A stretch of DNA of 64,000 nt from an uncultured Acidobacteriota bacterium (GTDB lineage: Bacteria > Acidobacteriota > Blastocatellia > Pyrinomonadales > Pyrinomonadaceae): assembly GCA_902826795.1 (NCBI GenBank), contig CADEGD010000006.1:85768-149767 (forward strand), read 5' to 3'. Numbering within the stretch: the stretch's first letter is position 1; each line of letters begins with the position of its first letter. Positions 16,238 through 26,881 of this stretch are shown in pieces. Both the position numbers and the translations under genes were made by a program. A model generated the notes under the pieces. The model saw only the letters and a program-made list of their open reading frames with translations. It had not been told where the DNA came from and ran no database searches.

Positions 16238-18859
16238 CTACGGCTTGATCGCATAGTCGTACCAGCAGGAGGTCGGATTGTAGTAGTTCTGCAGCTGCTC
16301 TTCGATGAAAGCAACCGCAGCCGCTCCACCGGTCCGTCCCGTATCTTTCGGATCGAGGATCTTGTCGATCTGATCGCGAACCGATTCAAGATGAATTCGC
16401 GTCGTGCGATCCGTTGTCTTCGGCAATGCGGCAACGGCCATCGCGCGAATATCCTGCAGCTCAGCACGATAGAACCCGCGCTCATCACCGCTCGAGATGA
16501 ACATCGCGGCGAATCCCGGAGGAAGCCCTTGCGGTACCGCAGGAGCGGCTGCGTTCAGCTTCGCGTTTGCGATGTCCAAGTAGGCCCGCTGCAGGTTTCT
16601 TCGATATGCATCGACTACCGGTGCGCCGGAATTTAATTCCGTCCACACTCCGCCGCGAACATCGGCAAGCAGATCGCCGGGGCCGTATGCCGACGAGCCG
16701 TCGATCGCCTGTTGCTCGACCAGCCGTGCGAACCGGGCGCTAGACAGCAGGTTATTCAGCACGCTGTTTTGAGCGTTGCGAACACGATTCAAAGCTCCAA
16801 CCGGTTCGATGCGGCGAAGAATCTCTTTATCGATCTGCCAAGTCGGTGAAACGAACGCGTTCTCGTTGAGGAAGCGAACTGCCTCCACCTGCCTTGCCCG
16901 CGAAGTGATATCAAACCGGTATCCGGGCTGGCCGACATGCTTTTGCTGTGAGGAATAGCTGCCGACGATAGCCGACACGTGATTCAACTCCAGCGTCCAC
17001 TGTCCCAGCATTCGGCCGTAGATCTCGCTAAGGTCGTTGTAGTTCGATCCTTTGTCAGTGGTCGTCGCGGGGACGATAAGTTTTGCGACTCGTTTCAGGT
17101 TTTCAATACCAAGCCGCGTCGACTTAACCGCATCAGCGTCGCCCACGGCTTCGGTATTTTCGCCGAAATCGCTGCCAGCCGAACCCGCTGTCGAGAATCT
17201 CAACCACGGCGTTTTGTCCTGTTCCATCGCCCATTCGTTGAGTGTCGCTCGTTCTGCATCAGACGTTTCGGCGTTGGCGATCGGCTTATAGCCCCAAGCA
17301 GTCGCCCATAGATCGTACGGCCCGATTCCCGGAATGAGATCGGCCACGTCGATCTTGTCTTCGGGCTGAGCGACGTAGTTGAAACGCGAATAGTCCATTA
17401 GCGTAGCGACGTGGCCCATCTTCTTGACCCACGCAGCGTCGCGGACCTTCTCCTGCGGATACAGCGAACTCGATTTCATATTGTGCTGGAAGCCGAGAGT
17501 ATGCCCGACCTCGTGAGCAACGACGTATTCAACAAGTTCGCCCATCAGGTCGTTCGGCATCGGGAACTTCTGCGCTCGGGGATCGAGAGGGCCGACCTGC
17601 GTGAAATACCACGAACGCTGAAGGTTCATGATGTTGTGATACATCTGAATATCGGATTCAAGGATCTCGCCCGTGCGCGGATCGTTAACGTGCGGGCCGG
17701 ATGCGTTCTCGATGGTCGAGGGCAGCCATCGGATGACCGAATATCGAGCGTCTTCCGGATGGAACTCCGGATCCTCTTTCTCAGACGGCTGCATCTTCGC
17801 GATGATCGCGTTCTTGAATCCGGCAGCTTCGAAAGCCTTTTGCCACTTCTCTACGCCGCGCTTCGTGAACGGTACAAGCCACGCCGGCGTCGCGCGGTCG
17901 ATATAATAGACGATCGGCTTTACCGGCTCTGATATGGCCGCGTTCGGATCCTTCTTCTCCAATCGCCAGCGGGTGATATAGCGACGCTCCTGCGAGCGGT
18001 GCTCGGGCCGGCTAAAGTCGAGATTCGAGACCGAGAAATATCCGACGCGTTCGTCAAACAGACGCGGCATCATCGGATTTTCAGGCAGCTTCACCATCGA
18101 GTGATGAAGTACGACCGTCGCGCTTCCAGGGCTCATGCCGGCAGCCGCGAAAGGATTCTGCGGTCCGGGCAATCCGGCAGGAGTCGGGTTGCGTGTGTAG
18201 GTGTGGGTCGCCTGTGCCTCGATGTTGGTCGGAAAGGTCAGGATCTGTTCGATGTATGAACGACTCGCGTCCATCATTGTCGCGTTCAGCCGCTGGCGAG
18301 CACTTAACTCGAAGAGATCGGTCGTGAACAAACGCGAGACATCGATGACAGCCGCATCGTTCGGCCCCCACGCGGCCACCGGAAACGACATTAGGATCGT
18401 CTCGTTATTCGCATTACGAACCGCCTCGGCAATCTCGCTGCGCGGGTCGGCGACGATACTGTAATCGACAACTCGCAGGTTGATCTTGTTATCGATCCGC
18501 TCCCAACGCACTACGCGACGCCCCAACGACTGCCCGCCGTAGCCGACGCCTTCCGTCGTCTTCGCGATCTGGGTCACCCAGAGAAATTCCTTGCCAAGCT
18601 GATCTTTCGGGATCTCGTAAAAATACTTGTCCTTGATCCTGTGGACCTTAAAGACGCCGTCTTTCGACTTTGCGTCTTTTGTGATCACCTTCTCATAGGG
18701 TTGCGGATCGGACGACGGCGGCGTCATTCCGGGACGCGGCATTCCGGCCGGGCCAGCCGGAGTTTCGGTCGGGATCGGGGGCGTGTCTTGTGCGGATACC
18801 GCGAATGCCGAACTCAGTAAAATTGAGGCGGCAGCAGCGAAAATCAATGATCTTTTCAT
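16238..18859 (-). CDS. Secreted zinc-dependent metalloprotease (DUF5117/DUF5118/DUF4953 family)
   Basis: 873 residues. An N-terminal signal peptide ([20 protein letters not shown]) precedes a Pro-rich linker. DUF5118/DUF5117-type beta regions follow up to about residue 330, then the metzincin-like catalytic domain with [14 protein letters not shown] (HExxHxxGxxH, about 450). These large proteins are common in Acidobacteriota and Bacteroidota and are predicted to be exported peptidases. The long C-terminal region is typical of the family. It is monocistronic, with about 200 bp of non-coding DNA upstream. Confidence 0.9.
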   Translation of the reverse strand: MKRSLIFAAAASILLSSAFAVSAQDTPPIPTETPAGPAGMPRPGMTPPSSDPQPYEKVITKDAKSKDGVFKVHRIKDKYFYEIPKDQLGKEFLWVTQIAKTTEGVGYGGQSLGRRVVRWERIDNKINLRVVDYSIVADPRSEIAEAVRNANNETILMSFPVAAWGPNDAAVIDVSRLFTTDLFELSARQRLNATMMDASRSYIEQILTFPTNIEAQATHTYTRNPTPAGLPGPQNPFAAAGMSPGSATVVLHHSMVKLPENPMMPRLFDERVGYFSVSNLDFSRPEHRSQERRYITRWRLEKKDPNAAISEPVKPIVYYIDRATPAWLVPFTKRGVEKWQKAFEAAGFKNAIIAKMQPSEKEDPEFHPEDARYSVIRWLPSTIENASGPHVNDPRTGEILESDIQMYHNIMNLQRSWYFTQVGPLDPRAQKFPMPNDLMGELVEYVVAHEVGHTLGFQHNMKSSSLYPQEKVRDAAWVKKMGHVATLMDYSRFNYVAQPEDKIDVADLIPGIGPYDLWATAWGYKPIANAETSDAERATLNEWAMEQDKTPWLRFSTAGSAGSDFGENTEAVGDADAVKSTRLGIENLKRVAKLIVPATTTDKGSNYNDLSEIYGRMLGQWTLELNHVSAIVGSYSSQQKHVGQPGYRFDITSRARQVEAVRFLNENAFVSPTWQIDKEILRRIEPVGALNRVRNAQNSVLNNLLSSARFARLVEQQAIDGSSAYGPGDLLADVRGGVWTELNSGAPVVDAYRRNLQRAYLDIANAKLNAAAPAVPQGLPPGFAAMFISSGDERGFYRAELQDIRAMAVAALPKTTDRTTRIHLESVRDQIDKILDPKDTGRTGGAAAVAFIEEQLQNYYNPTSCWYDYAIKP

Positions 18860-19062
18860 GAGATATCTCCTCGGAATAAATGCACACGCCGGGCAAATGG
18901 GGATGACACGCGTGGCCTGCTAGATGTCTTTGAAAGGTCAACGCCGACTTTGAACGATCGGCCTTAAAAATCCAACTTCCTGCTTTTGATTCAGGGATCA
19001 GAACTGAAATAGGTGACATCACTTATAGCACTGAAGCCGTTCAGCGCGCAATCGTTTGGTCT

Positions 19063-19833
19063 CTAGTCAAAGACGGCAACCACAGGAGCGTGGTCCGAAG
19101 GATGTTCCCAGCTTCGAGGTTCGCGGTCGATCCAGCAGTCGCTGCAGTCTTCGGCGAGCGATGGCGAAGACCAGATGAAGTCGATCCGAAGGCCACGATC
19201 TTTCTCGAAATCGTTGTGAAAATTGCTCCACCACGAGAATTCTTTCGCATCGCCATTATGCTGCCGAAACAGGTCGACAAATCCCCAGCGTTTCATGTCC
19301 ATCAGAGCGTCACGCTCCGGCTTGCTGAAATGAAGCTTGTCCTTCCACGCCTGCGGCTTGCACACATCCATCTCGTGCGGCGCAACGTTAAGATCGCCGC
19401 AGAGAATAACATCGTCATCGGTCGAGAATCGCTCGTCAAATAACTTTCGCAGTCGTCCGAGCCAATCGAGCTTGAACTGATATTTCTCAGACTTGAGCTT
19501 CGTCCCGTGTGGGGCGTAGGCGTTGAAGATGTGAATCCCGGCAATCGTCCCCGATACCAACCGCCGCTGAGCATCGGACGAGTCATCGGCAAAATTCATC
19601 TCCACGTTTTCAATCGGCGACCGTGAAAGCGTCGCTACTCCGTTGTATGCCGTCTCGCCGAAGATCGCCTGATGTTCGTATCCGAGTGCGGCAAACTCCC
19701 GCTTCGGAAACTGATCGTCCGGAACCTTTATCTCCTGCAAACACAGCACGTCCGGCTCCGCAACTGAACACCACTTCACCGCATGCTCAAGCCGGGACTT
19801 GATCGAGTTAACATTCCAGGTTGCGATCTTCAC
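19063..19833 (-). CDS. xth: Exodeoxyribonuclease III (paralogue 1)
   Basis: 256 residues of the EEP/exonuclease III family, an AP endonuclease and 3'-5' exonuclease for base-excision repair. It opens with MKIATWNVNSIKSRL and has the catalytic Glu in CLQEIKV, YAPHG, the metal/base residues in LCGDLNVAPHEMDV and the terminal Asp-His in PSDHAPVVA. It is the same length as the paralogue at 20581-21351 but strongly diverged. The two lie in the same orientation on either side of vapBC. Confidence 0.93.
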   Translation of the reverse strand: MKIATWNVNSIKSRLEHAVKWCSVAEPDVLCLQEIKVPDDQFPKREFAALGYEHQAIFGETAYNGVATLSRSPIENVEMNFADDSSDAQRRLVSGTIAGIHIFNAYAPHGTKLKSEKYQFKLDWLGRLRKLFDERFSTDDDVILCGDLNVAPHEMDVCKPQAWKDKLHFSKPERDALMDMKRWGFVDLFRQHNGDAKEFSWWSNFHNDFEKDRGLRIDFIWSSPSLAEDCSDCWIDREPRSWEHPSDHAPVVAVFD

Positions 19834-19872
19834 AAAATTCTATTCCGAATCAGCTCAGCTGGCGGGCGCGAA

Positions 19873-20274
19873 TCAGGCGACGAACGCATCCATTGACGTC
19901 GTGTATTGCGGAAATGCAGACAGAAGCTTTTTATCAGAGGTAACCATAGGAACGGAAAGTTCTGCCGCGAGATGGATGAACTCACAATCGTATGCTGTGC
20001 AGCCGGAGTTAGCCGCAAACGACAAGACCGCGTCCGAATCGACCCTAAACTCTCTTCCCAACAAAAGGTCTTCTGCATTCGACATAAGGTCTTGTATCTC
20101 GGCAAGGCCCAATAATCCCCGCTTTACATAAAGACTAAGAAGGTTTCGCATCTCCGAACGCCAGAGCCACGGTGCGGCCCAGAACGGGTCTTTCTCTCGA
20201 ACGGCTTCGGCAAGGTATGTCATGTCGCCCGGAACCATAAAGTAGGCGACAACATTCGTATCAACAACTATCAA
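19873..20274 (-). CDS. vapC: PIN-domain VapC-type toxin ribonuclease
   Basis: 133-residue PIN domain. The acidic metal-binding residues are D5 (VVDTNVVAY), the Glu in WRSEMRN, the Asp in TAYDCEFIHLA and the Asp in VTSDKKLLSAFP. VapC toxins cleave tRNA or rRNA. Its ATG overlaps the stop of the antitoxin gene by 4 bp. The frame is intact with all four acidic residues, so the toxin is probably functional. Confidence 0.9.
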   Translation of the reverse strand: MIVVDTNVVAYFMVPGDMTYLAEAVREKDPFWAAPWLWRSEMRNLLSLYVKRGLLGLAEIQDLMSNAEDLLLGREFRVDSDAVLSFAANSGCTAYDCEFIHLAAELSVPMVTSDKKLLSAFPQYTTSMDAFVA

Positions 20275-20519
20275 GGCCGTCCCTCGTCCTTAGCTAGATC
20301 AATGATCTCATCGGTTAGCCAGACTCCCTTTTCTTTTAGAGCAGCACGATTTCTTCGAACCCGCGCCGATGTGGTCGCGAGATCCGGCTGAGCAAACTGA
20401 AGTCCATGCTCAAGAGTGACGATTGCCTCTCCGTTAAGGCTCCGGCGATTCCGTTTCGCAGTCTTAGTTAGTGTCGCGTATATCTCGTCGGGCAAGTTTT
20501 TTATCGTAAGTGTTGCCAT
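20271..20519 (-). CDS. vapB: FitA/VapB-type ribbon-helix-helix antitoxin
   Basis: 82 residues from ATG at 20519 (the upstream extension to 20603 lies over the promoter). The N-terminal ribbon-helix-helix reads MATLTIKNLPDEIYATLTK and AKRNRRSLNGEAIVTLE. The C-terminal segment (EKGVWLTDEIIDLAKDEGR) is the toxin-binding arm usual in FitA-like antitoxins. It probably dimerises on the promoter just upstream and autoregulates. Confidence 0.88.
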   Translation of the reverse strand: MATLTIKNLPDEIYATLTKTAKRNRRSLNGEAIVTLEHGLQFAQPDLATTSARVRRNRAALKEKGVWLTDEIIDLAKDEGRP

Positions 20520-20547
20520 AATGCCTTCAAAACGCTTCCATATGAAA

Positions 20548-20576
20548 AGTATATTGTAATAGATTGGTAATTTCAA
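20548..20576 (-). promoter_or_regulatory. Candidate vapBC promoter
   Basis: On the minus strand TTGAAA (20571-20576) is followed after exactly 17 bp by TATACT (20548-20553), 28 bp before the antitoxin ATG. The stretch is AT-rich compared with its surroundings. Confidence 0.55.
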
Positions 20577-20580
20577 TAAT

Positions 20581-21351
20581 TCAGATCTCAAACTCTGCAA
20601 CAACCGGCGTGTGGTCGCTGGGTTTTTCGAGGAATCGAGGGGTTTTGTCGATCACGCATGACTTAGATTTCGCGGTAAGCGAGGGCGAGGTCCAGATGTG
20701 GTCGATGCGGAGGCCGTGGTTGTTTTGCCAGGCACCGGCACGGTAATCCCACCATGAGAACTCCTGCACATTGCCGTTCAGGTGGCGGAAGAGGTCGGTG
20801 AATCCCCACTGCTTCACGTTGAACATCGCCGCGCGTTCCGGCATGGAGAAATGCAGTTTGCCGGTCCAACGCGGAACGCTCCAGACGTCGAGGTCTTCCA
20901 TCGCGACGTTGAAATCGCCGCAGAGCAGAACGTCTCTTCCCGCGTCGCAAAGGTCGTCGAAATATCGCCGCAGCCGCAGAAGCCAATCGAGCTTGAAGGT
21001 AAATTTATCGGTCCAAAGATCGGTGCCGTTTGGGATATAAGTGTTCACGATCTTGATTCCGTTAACTGTTGCTGAGATCATCCGCTTCGGCGATTCGTCA
21101 TTGTCGTCGAGGAAATTCTTCTGAACGTCGATGATCGGGAATTTCGAAAGTATCGCAACGCCGTTGTAAGACTTTTGCCCGATGAACTCGGATTCGTATC
21201 CAAGCTCTCGCAACGCATCGACCGGAAAGTTCTCATCAACACACTTCGTCTCCTGCAGACACAGTACGTCGGGCTGAGCCTCAGCCACCCATGGCGCAAG
21301 CTGCGGCATTCGAATGTTCAGAGAATTTACGTTCCAAGTCGCTATCTTCAT
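20581..21351 (-). CDS. xth: Exodeoxyribonuclease III (paralogue 2)
   Basis: 256-residue exonuclease III/AP endonuclease. Signatures are MKIATWNVNSLNIRMPQL, CLQETKCVDENFP, YIPNG, LCGDFNVAMEDLDVW and KPSDHTPVVAEF. It is closer to the standard XthA pattern than the copy at 19063-19833. The catalytic residues are all present in both copies. It sits immediately upstream of the vapBC promoter. Confidence 0.93.
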   Translation of the reverse strand: MKIATWNVNSLNIRMPQLAPWVAEAQPDVLCLQETKCVDENFPVDALRELGYESEFIGQKSYNGVAILSKFPIIDVQKNFLDDNDESPKRMISATVNGIKIVNTYIPNGTDLWTDKFTFKLDWLLRLRRYFDDLCDAGRDVLLCGDFNVAMEDLDVWSVPRWTGKLHFSMPERAAMFNVKQWGFTDLFRHLNGNVQEFSWWDYRAGAWQNNHGLRIDHIWTSPSLTAKSKSCVIDKTPRFLEKPSDHTPVVAEFEI

Positions 21352-21415
21352 TTACTTTACCTCTATCATAAACAACCGCAGATGCACGCAAATTAACGCT
21401 GATACCAATTTGCGT

Positions 21416-22330
21416 CTATCTGTGTTTATCCGCGGTTGGTTTCTTGCTATTCCGCTCCCAAAAGACGCCTTCCACAAGCCCCTGGATCGACCTATCAGTC
21501 TCCGCCATCTTCAATCGCTTTGCCGCGAGCAGACAATATTGCTCGTCCGATTCGATCGCAACGAATTGACGTCCCAGCTTCTTGGCGACGACGCCGGTGG
21601 TGCCGCTGCCTGCGAACGGATCGAGGATGACATCGCCGGGGTTCGTCGAGGCGAGGATGATCTTGGCGAGCAGCTTTTCCGGCTTTTGCGTCGGGTGATC
21701 GGTATTCTCCGGCATCGACCAGAACGGGACGCTGATGTCCGTCCAGAGATTCGAAGGATGCGTATCGCGAAACTTTCCTGCCTCATCCCAATCCTTCGGT
21801 TTTCCGTTATGCCGATACGGAGCGATCACCCGTCGCCTCTGTTTCACTGCATCGAGGTTGAAGGTGAAATCGTCCGAAACGGTGAAGAACCAGATATCTT
21901 CCGACGCATTCTTCCAGTTCGCCTTCGCTCCGCGGCCTTTCTCGCGTTCCCACGTGATCCGGTTGCGAAGCTTGAAATACTTCGAACCGGCCCGCTGTAT
22001 CGCCGAGCCCGAACGCCAGTCGCCGCAGACGTAGACGCTCGCGGTCGGCTTCAAAAGCGGCACGCACAGCGACAGCCACGAATCCAGCCACGTCTCGTAC
22101 CGTTCGTCCGAGGTCTGTGAGAACTTTTTCTTTCCAAACGTCTTGGTCAGGTTGTACGGCGGGTCTGCGAAAAGAAGATCGAAGGTTGAAGGCCGCAGTC
22201 TGGGCAGTATCTCGAAAGCATTGCCGTGGATCAGCGAAGCCCCGCCCGTTTCTTTCGACGCGACCCGAGACCTCAGGCCGTCTTTCTCGCTCTCAGTCAG
22301 TTCTATCGTTCGGTTTCGGGGTGCTCGCAC
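21416..22330 (-). CDS. Solitary beta-class DNA (N4/N6) methyltransferase
   Basis: 304 residues. The catalytic motif DPPYNLTKTFG (about residue 56) precedes the AdoMet motif DPFAGSGTTGVVA (about 230), the order of beta-class amino-methyltransferases that methylate adenine N6 or cytosine N4. LIHGNAFEILPRL and HPTQKPEKLLAKII are also typical. I see no adjacent restriction endonuclease gene, so it is an orphan enzyme or the remnant of an R-M or phage locus. Recognition sequence unknown. The 93-bp dispersed repeat begins 35 bp upstream of its start. Confidence 0.9.
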   Translation of the reverse strand: MRAPRNRTIELTESEKDGLRSRVASKETGGASLIHGNAFEILPRLRPSTFDLLFADPPYNLTKTFGKKKFSQTSDERYETWLDSWLSLCVPLLKPTASVYVCGDWRSGSAIQRAGSKYFKLRNRITWEREKGRGAKANWKNASEDIWFFTVSDDFTFNLDAVKQRRRVIAPYRHNGKPKDWDEAGKFRDTHPSNLWTDISVPFWSMPENTDHPTQKPEKLLAKIILASTNPGDVILDPFAGSGTTGVVAKKLGRQFVAIESDEQYCLLAAKRLKMAETDRSIQGLVEGVFWERNSKKPTADKHR

Positions 22331-22353
22331 GGTGGCAGTTTAGCATCCGAGGA

Positions 22354-22457
22354 CTTGTAAGTTGTTTGTTCCGTTCCATTTTGCGTCTGTACTTTTGCTC
22401 CATTCGGAACAAGATCTAAGACTTACAAGAACTTTCAACAACTTACAGCCAGTCTCA
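22354..22457 (-). repeat. 93-bp dispersed repeat, copy 2, with extra inverted flank
   Basis: 22365-22457 is the inverted copy of 6498-6590. Here the outer half has perfect 8-bp ends, ttgttccg and cggaacaa. The left flank adds acttgtaag (22354-22362), which pairs with cttacaag in the right half, so a larger imperfect stem can form. The three 10-bp-phased motifs read acttacaaga, actttcaaca, acttacagcc. The rest of the 391-bp gap up to 22721 shows no gene. Confidence 0.8.
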
Positions 22458-22721
22458 ATACTAACTTTCTCACAGGCGTCCCACACGGTCTCACTACTGA
22501 ATCGGGACATAACTTTAAACCCATCCTTTACCTTACCTCTCGGGTTTCAAAGATCAGCCCGAGCGACAAAGCCCGGGCCGAGTAATATCCCACAGTTGAA
22601 ATACTATGTCAACTATAATTTACGAATGAACATACCCTGGAAGTCTTAAAATTTCTTTCGCTGTCTAACACCTTCGATTCGCAGCCGATAGGCCCATTGA
22701 GTTCAACGCAACTGAAGATCG

Positions 22722-23545
22722 TTACCTTTTCTTGGGACGAAGAAAGTTCTGTCCCGTTACTACACTTCGCCCGGTTTTGTCTTCGAGTTCGCGTCGAGCC
22801 TGCTTCGCGATGCGGCCGCCTTTCTTTGACGCGGTCTTGTTCTCTTCTAAACCGGTCGCATCTACGGATTCGGCGATTTGCCGTGTTGAGAGTTCGGCAA
22901 GGGCGGTGAATATCAACTCCGCCTCGCTCATATGGTCCCGCAGGTTCTGGGTCTTCAAACCTTTTATCTTCTTAGTGTTCCTGAACCGTCACTTCGGCCC
23001 ATTCGGAATGGATGATGTTGGTGAGTATTGCAAATTCCTCGCCCTCCTTGATCTCGTGCTCTTTCCAGTAGTCCGTTAGCTTATTTCGGGTCTCCTGGCC
23101 CATCATCCGCTGCTGGGATCCATTTATCGCTGCGGCCGTGCTTTCGCCAGTTGTCGCGAGCCCTGTTTATTGAGCGTTCCGGATCGGCGATCTCCTGCAT
23201 CCGCTCGTAACCAACCTTTGCGAGCCAAAGCTTGATCGGTTCCGCTTTCGGGCTTGGTACTGATTGGATCAAACGAAGAAGAACTTCTGGATCAGCGGCG
23301 TCCGTATTATATTTCTTGCCGTCAGCAGCTTCCATTTTCAGTTGGTGACATTTTGTCACCGACTGATTCCCTTCCTTGTTTAATCGCTCTTTTAACTTGT
23401 TCCAGTACTTTCGTGCGGTCTGATAGTCAGCCTGCTGCGTCAGCACCTGAATAATGTCCACCACAGAGAAGTACCAGGTTTCGGTTTCTTCGTCGTAGAT
23501 CCGTCTTATCTTGAAGCCTTCGAAGATGGCGAGTTCGTGTTTCAT
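22722..23545 (-). pseudogene. Frameshifted Bro-N domain (phage antirepressor-like) gene
   Basis: The N-terminal fragment (from 23545) reads like the Bro-N/antirepressor family: IRRIYDEETETWYFSVVDII, then PKAEPIKLWLAKVGYERMQE. It runs out of frame after DKWI. One extra C in the minus-strand CCC near 23115-23117 is enough to explain this: removing it restores QQRMMGQETRNKLTDYW and then EEFAILTNIIH up to a second break, a TAA at 22972-22974. The C-terminal fragment GLKTQNLRDHMSEAELIF to FLRPKKR ends at 22722. The gene is therefore whole in length but needs two single-base corrections. It was probably a mobile-element or phage-derived DNA-binding regulator. Confidence 0.8.
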
Positions 23546-23626
23546 AGGAGCAACGGGTTCGGTTTTCGTTCTCACGATATGCCAGATACGTTGACAATGC
23601 AAAAATGCGCCGTGGGTTGCGCGTCC

Positions 23627-23656
23627 TTGACCCTTAAAAATGGCGCGTGATAGTCT
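23627..23656 (+). promoter_or_regulatory. Candidate promoter of the atp operon
   Basis: TTGACC (23627-23632), an 18-bp spacer and TAGTCT (23651-23656) lie about 70 bp upstream of the first atp gene. The match is moderate, and a second TTGACA a little upstream lacks a convincing -10. Confidence 0.35.
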
Positions 23657-23723
23657 CTAATGTTTTGAGCATTGGACGACCGTTGTCCTCATTAATTACG
23701 AGCGGTTTTAATAAAAGATACTT

Positions 23724-24170
23724 ATGTCCCTGCTGGCTTTTGCCGGGATCCAGTTATTTCCGGACGGCACATTATTCATCCACATCGCGTTGATCTTGAT
23801 CATGATCTGGGTTTTGAACCGGACATTTTTCAAGCCCATAAACCGCGTCCTCGAGTCGCGCGACAAGCGCAAGTTCGGCCCGGGCGGCGAAGCCGAAAAG
23901 ATCCTCAATGACGCCGTCGAGAAAGAAGCAAAACTTAACAAGGAAATGCTCTCGGCACGCAGCGAAGGCTATGAGCTGATCGAGAAGCAGCGGGCGGCGG
24001 CGGTGGATGCTCGGGCCAAAAAGGTTGCCGATGCTAAGGCTGAGGCGGCAAGCAAGTTTGCCGCGGAGAAACAAGCTCTTGCGGAACAGACCGAGGCCGC
24101 ACGTGCCGCAATAGCAGGTGAGGCAGATATGCTTGCCGACCGCATCGCTGGGAACATTTTGAAGGGATAG
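23724..24170 (+). CDS. atpF: ATP synthase F0 subunit b' (first b-type subunit)
   Basis: 148 residues. One N-terminal membrane helix (about 13-32, FIHIALILIMIWVLNRTFF) is followed by FKPINRVLESRDKR and a long charged, Ala-rich helix of the peripheral stalk. Two adjacent b-type genes suggest a b/b' heterodimer, as in cyanobacteria and several other phyla. Which copy is b and which b' is not fixed by sequence alone. It begins the five-gene atp cluster. Confidence 0.85.
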   Translation: MSLLAFAGIQLFPDGTLFIHIALILIMIWVLNRTFFKPINRVLESRDKRKFGPGGEAEKILNDAVEKEAKLNKEMLSARSEGYELIEKQRAAAVDARAKKVADAKAEAASKFAAEKQALAEQTEAARAAIAGEADMLADRIAGNILKG

Positions 24171-24171
24171 T

Positions 24172-24750
24172 ATGTTGGCATTCGTTTACAGTTTGGTGCT
24201 TTTTGCGGCTGCCAGCGGCGAACACGCCGAAGGCGGCGGCGGGTACATGGAGTTCTATAATACCTGGCTCAATTACCCGGGCTTCGAAGCGTGGAAGTTC
24301 ATTAATCTTGCTATCTTTACGGCTTTCATCGTTTATGTAGCCAAGAAGCCTTTGTCGGAAGCGTTCAAAACAAAACGCGACGCCATCCGGGCCGACTTGA
24401 TCAAGGCTGAGGAAGAGAAGAAGGCTGCACTAGCACGTTTCACGTCAGCCGAAGCAAAGCTTGCATCGCTCGACAACGAACGACAATTGATCCTGAACAA
24501 GGCAAAGGCCGAAGCCGATGCCGAGGCACAGCGAATCGCGGAAGCAGCCTCTTCCGAGATCGGCAAGCTTCAGGATCAGACGTCGGGCGAAATAACGCGT
24601 CTCACCCAACTTGCTAATCTCGAACTAAAGCGGTTTTCCGCCGAGGAAAGCATCCGGCTTGCCGAACAGAAACTCCGTAGCAAGATCGACGCTAACGCCG
24701 ATTCGAATCTCGTTAAGTCAGGTATTCAGGCGATCGGAGGTTTGAACTAA
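24172..24750 (+). CDS. atpF: ATP synthase F0 subunit b (second b-type subunit)
   Basis: 192 residues. It has a hydrophobic, signal-like N-terminus (residues 3-15), a Gly-rich loop, a membrane helix about 42-60 (FINLAIFTAFIVYVAKKPL) and then the stalk coiled coil (FKTKRDAIRADLIKAEEEKK, LILNKAKAEADAEAQRIA). It starts 1 bp after the previous stop. The extra N-terminal segment resembles that of chloroplast and cyanobacterial b subunits. Confidence 0.88.
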   Translation: MLAFVYSLVLFAAASGEHAEGGGGYMEFYNTWLNYPGFEAWKFINLAIFTAFIVYVAKKPLSEAFKTKRDAIRADLIKAEEEKKAALARFTSAEAKLASLDNERQLILNKAKAEADAEAQRIAEAASSEIGKLQDQTSGEITRLTQLANLELKRFSAEESIRLAEQKLRSKIDANADSNLVKSGIQAIGGLN

Positions 24751-24752
24751 TA

Positions 24753-25295
24753 ATGAGTGTTGAAACCATCGCACGCCGCTACGGAACCGCGCTTGCCGAC
24801 GTTGTATTGAAGACCGGCGAGGTTTCGACGGTCAGTTCTGAGTTGAAAGCGTGGGAAGAGATGCTCAACTCAAGCGACGACCTGCGAAGTGCTCTCGCCA
24901 ATCCGGCGATCGCGCATTTAGACAAGGAAAAGGTTCTTGAATCGCTTATCGCGAAGTCGAATCCTTCAAGGACGACGGCAAATTTCCTTCGGGTCTTGCT
25001 CCGCAACAGCAGGCTTACCGATCTTCGCGAGATCAACGACAAGTTTGCCTCGGTTCTTGAAGAACGCAGTGGACACATCGCGGCAGAAGTTATCTCCGCC
25101 CGTGAGCTTTCTGCAGATCAGAAGGGTGAACTAAAGGCCAACCTTGAGAAACTCACAGGAAAGCAGGTTCAGCTAAATTTCGGTATCGACGAGAGTATTA
25201 TTGGCGGGGTTGTTACCCGCGTCGGCTCGACGGTTTACGATGGGTCGGTCAGAACGCAGTTAGAGAATCTTAGAGAAGAACTTATAAACGGTTAA
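24753..25295 (+). CDS. atpH: ATP synthase F1 subunit delta
   Basis: 180 residues with the family's N-terminal helical domain ([19 protein letters not shown]) and the conserved C-terminal strand ([20 protein letters not shown]). Delta links the top of the alpha3beta3 head to the b stalk. It starts 2 bp after atpF and ends 5 bp before atpA, consistent with one transcript. Confidence 0.93.
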   Translation: MSVETIARRYGTALADVVLKTGEVSTVSSELKAWEEMLNSSDDLRSALANPAIAHLDKEKVLESLIAKSNPSRTTANFLRVLLRNSRLTDLREINDKFASVLEERSGHIAAEVISARELSADQKGELKANLEKLTGKQVQLNFGIDESIIGGVVTRVGSTVYDGSVRTQLENLREELING

Positions 25296-25300
25296 CAGAA

Positions 25301-26839
<1,539 letters not shown>

Positions 26840-26881
26840 GAGAATCGGCTTTCGATCAATCGACCTGCGGTCCGATCAGTC

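Noticed and set aside
9164..19062. Possible defence island among ankyrin, DUF2277, kinase and metalloprotease genes
   Set aside because: No nuclease, ATPase, NAD-hydrolase or effector cluster typical of defence systems is present; these are separate operons.
22117..22649. Plus-strand frames over the methyltransferase start and repeat copy 2
   Set aside because: The matching residues (LYFCSI and similar) come from the dispersed repeat in a non-coding gap.
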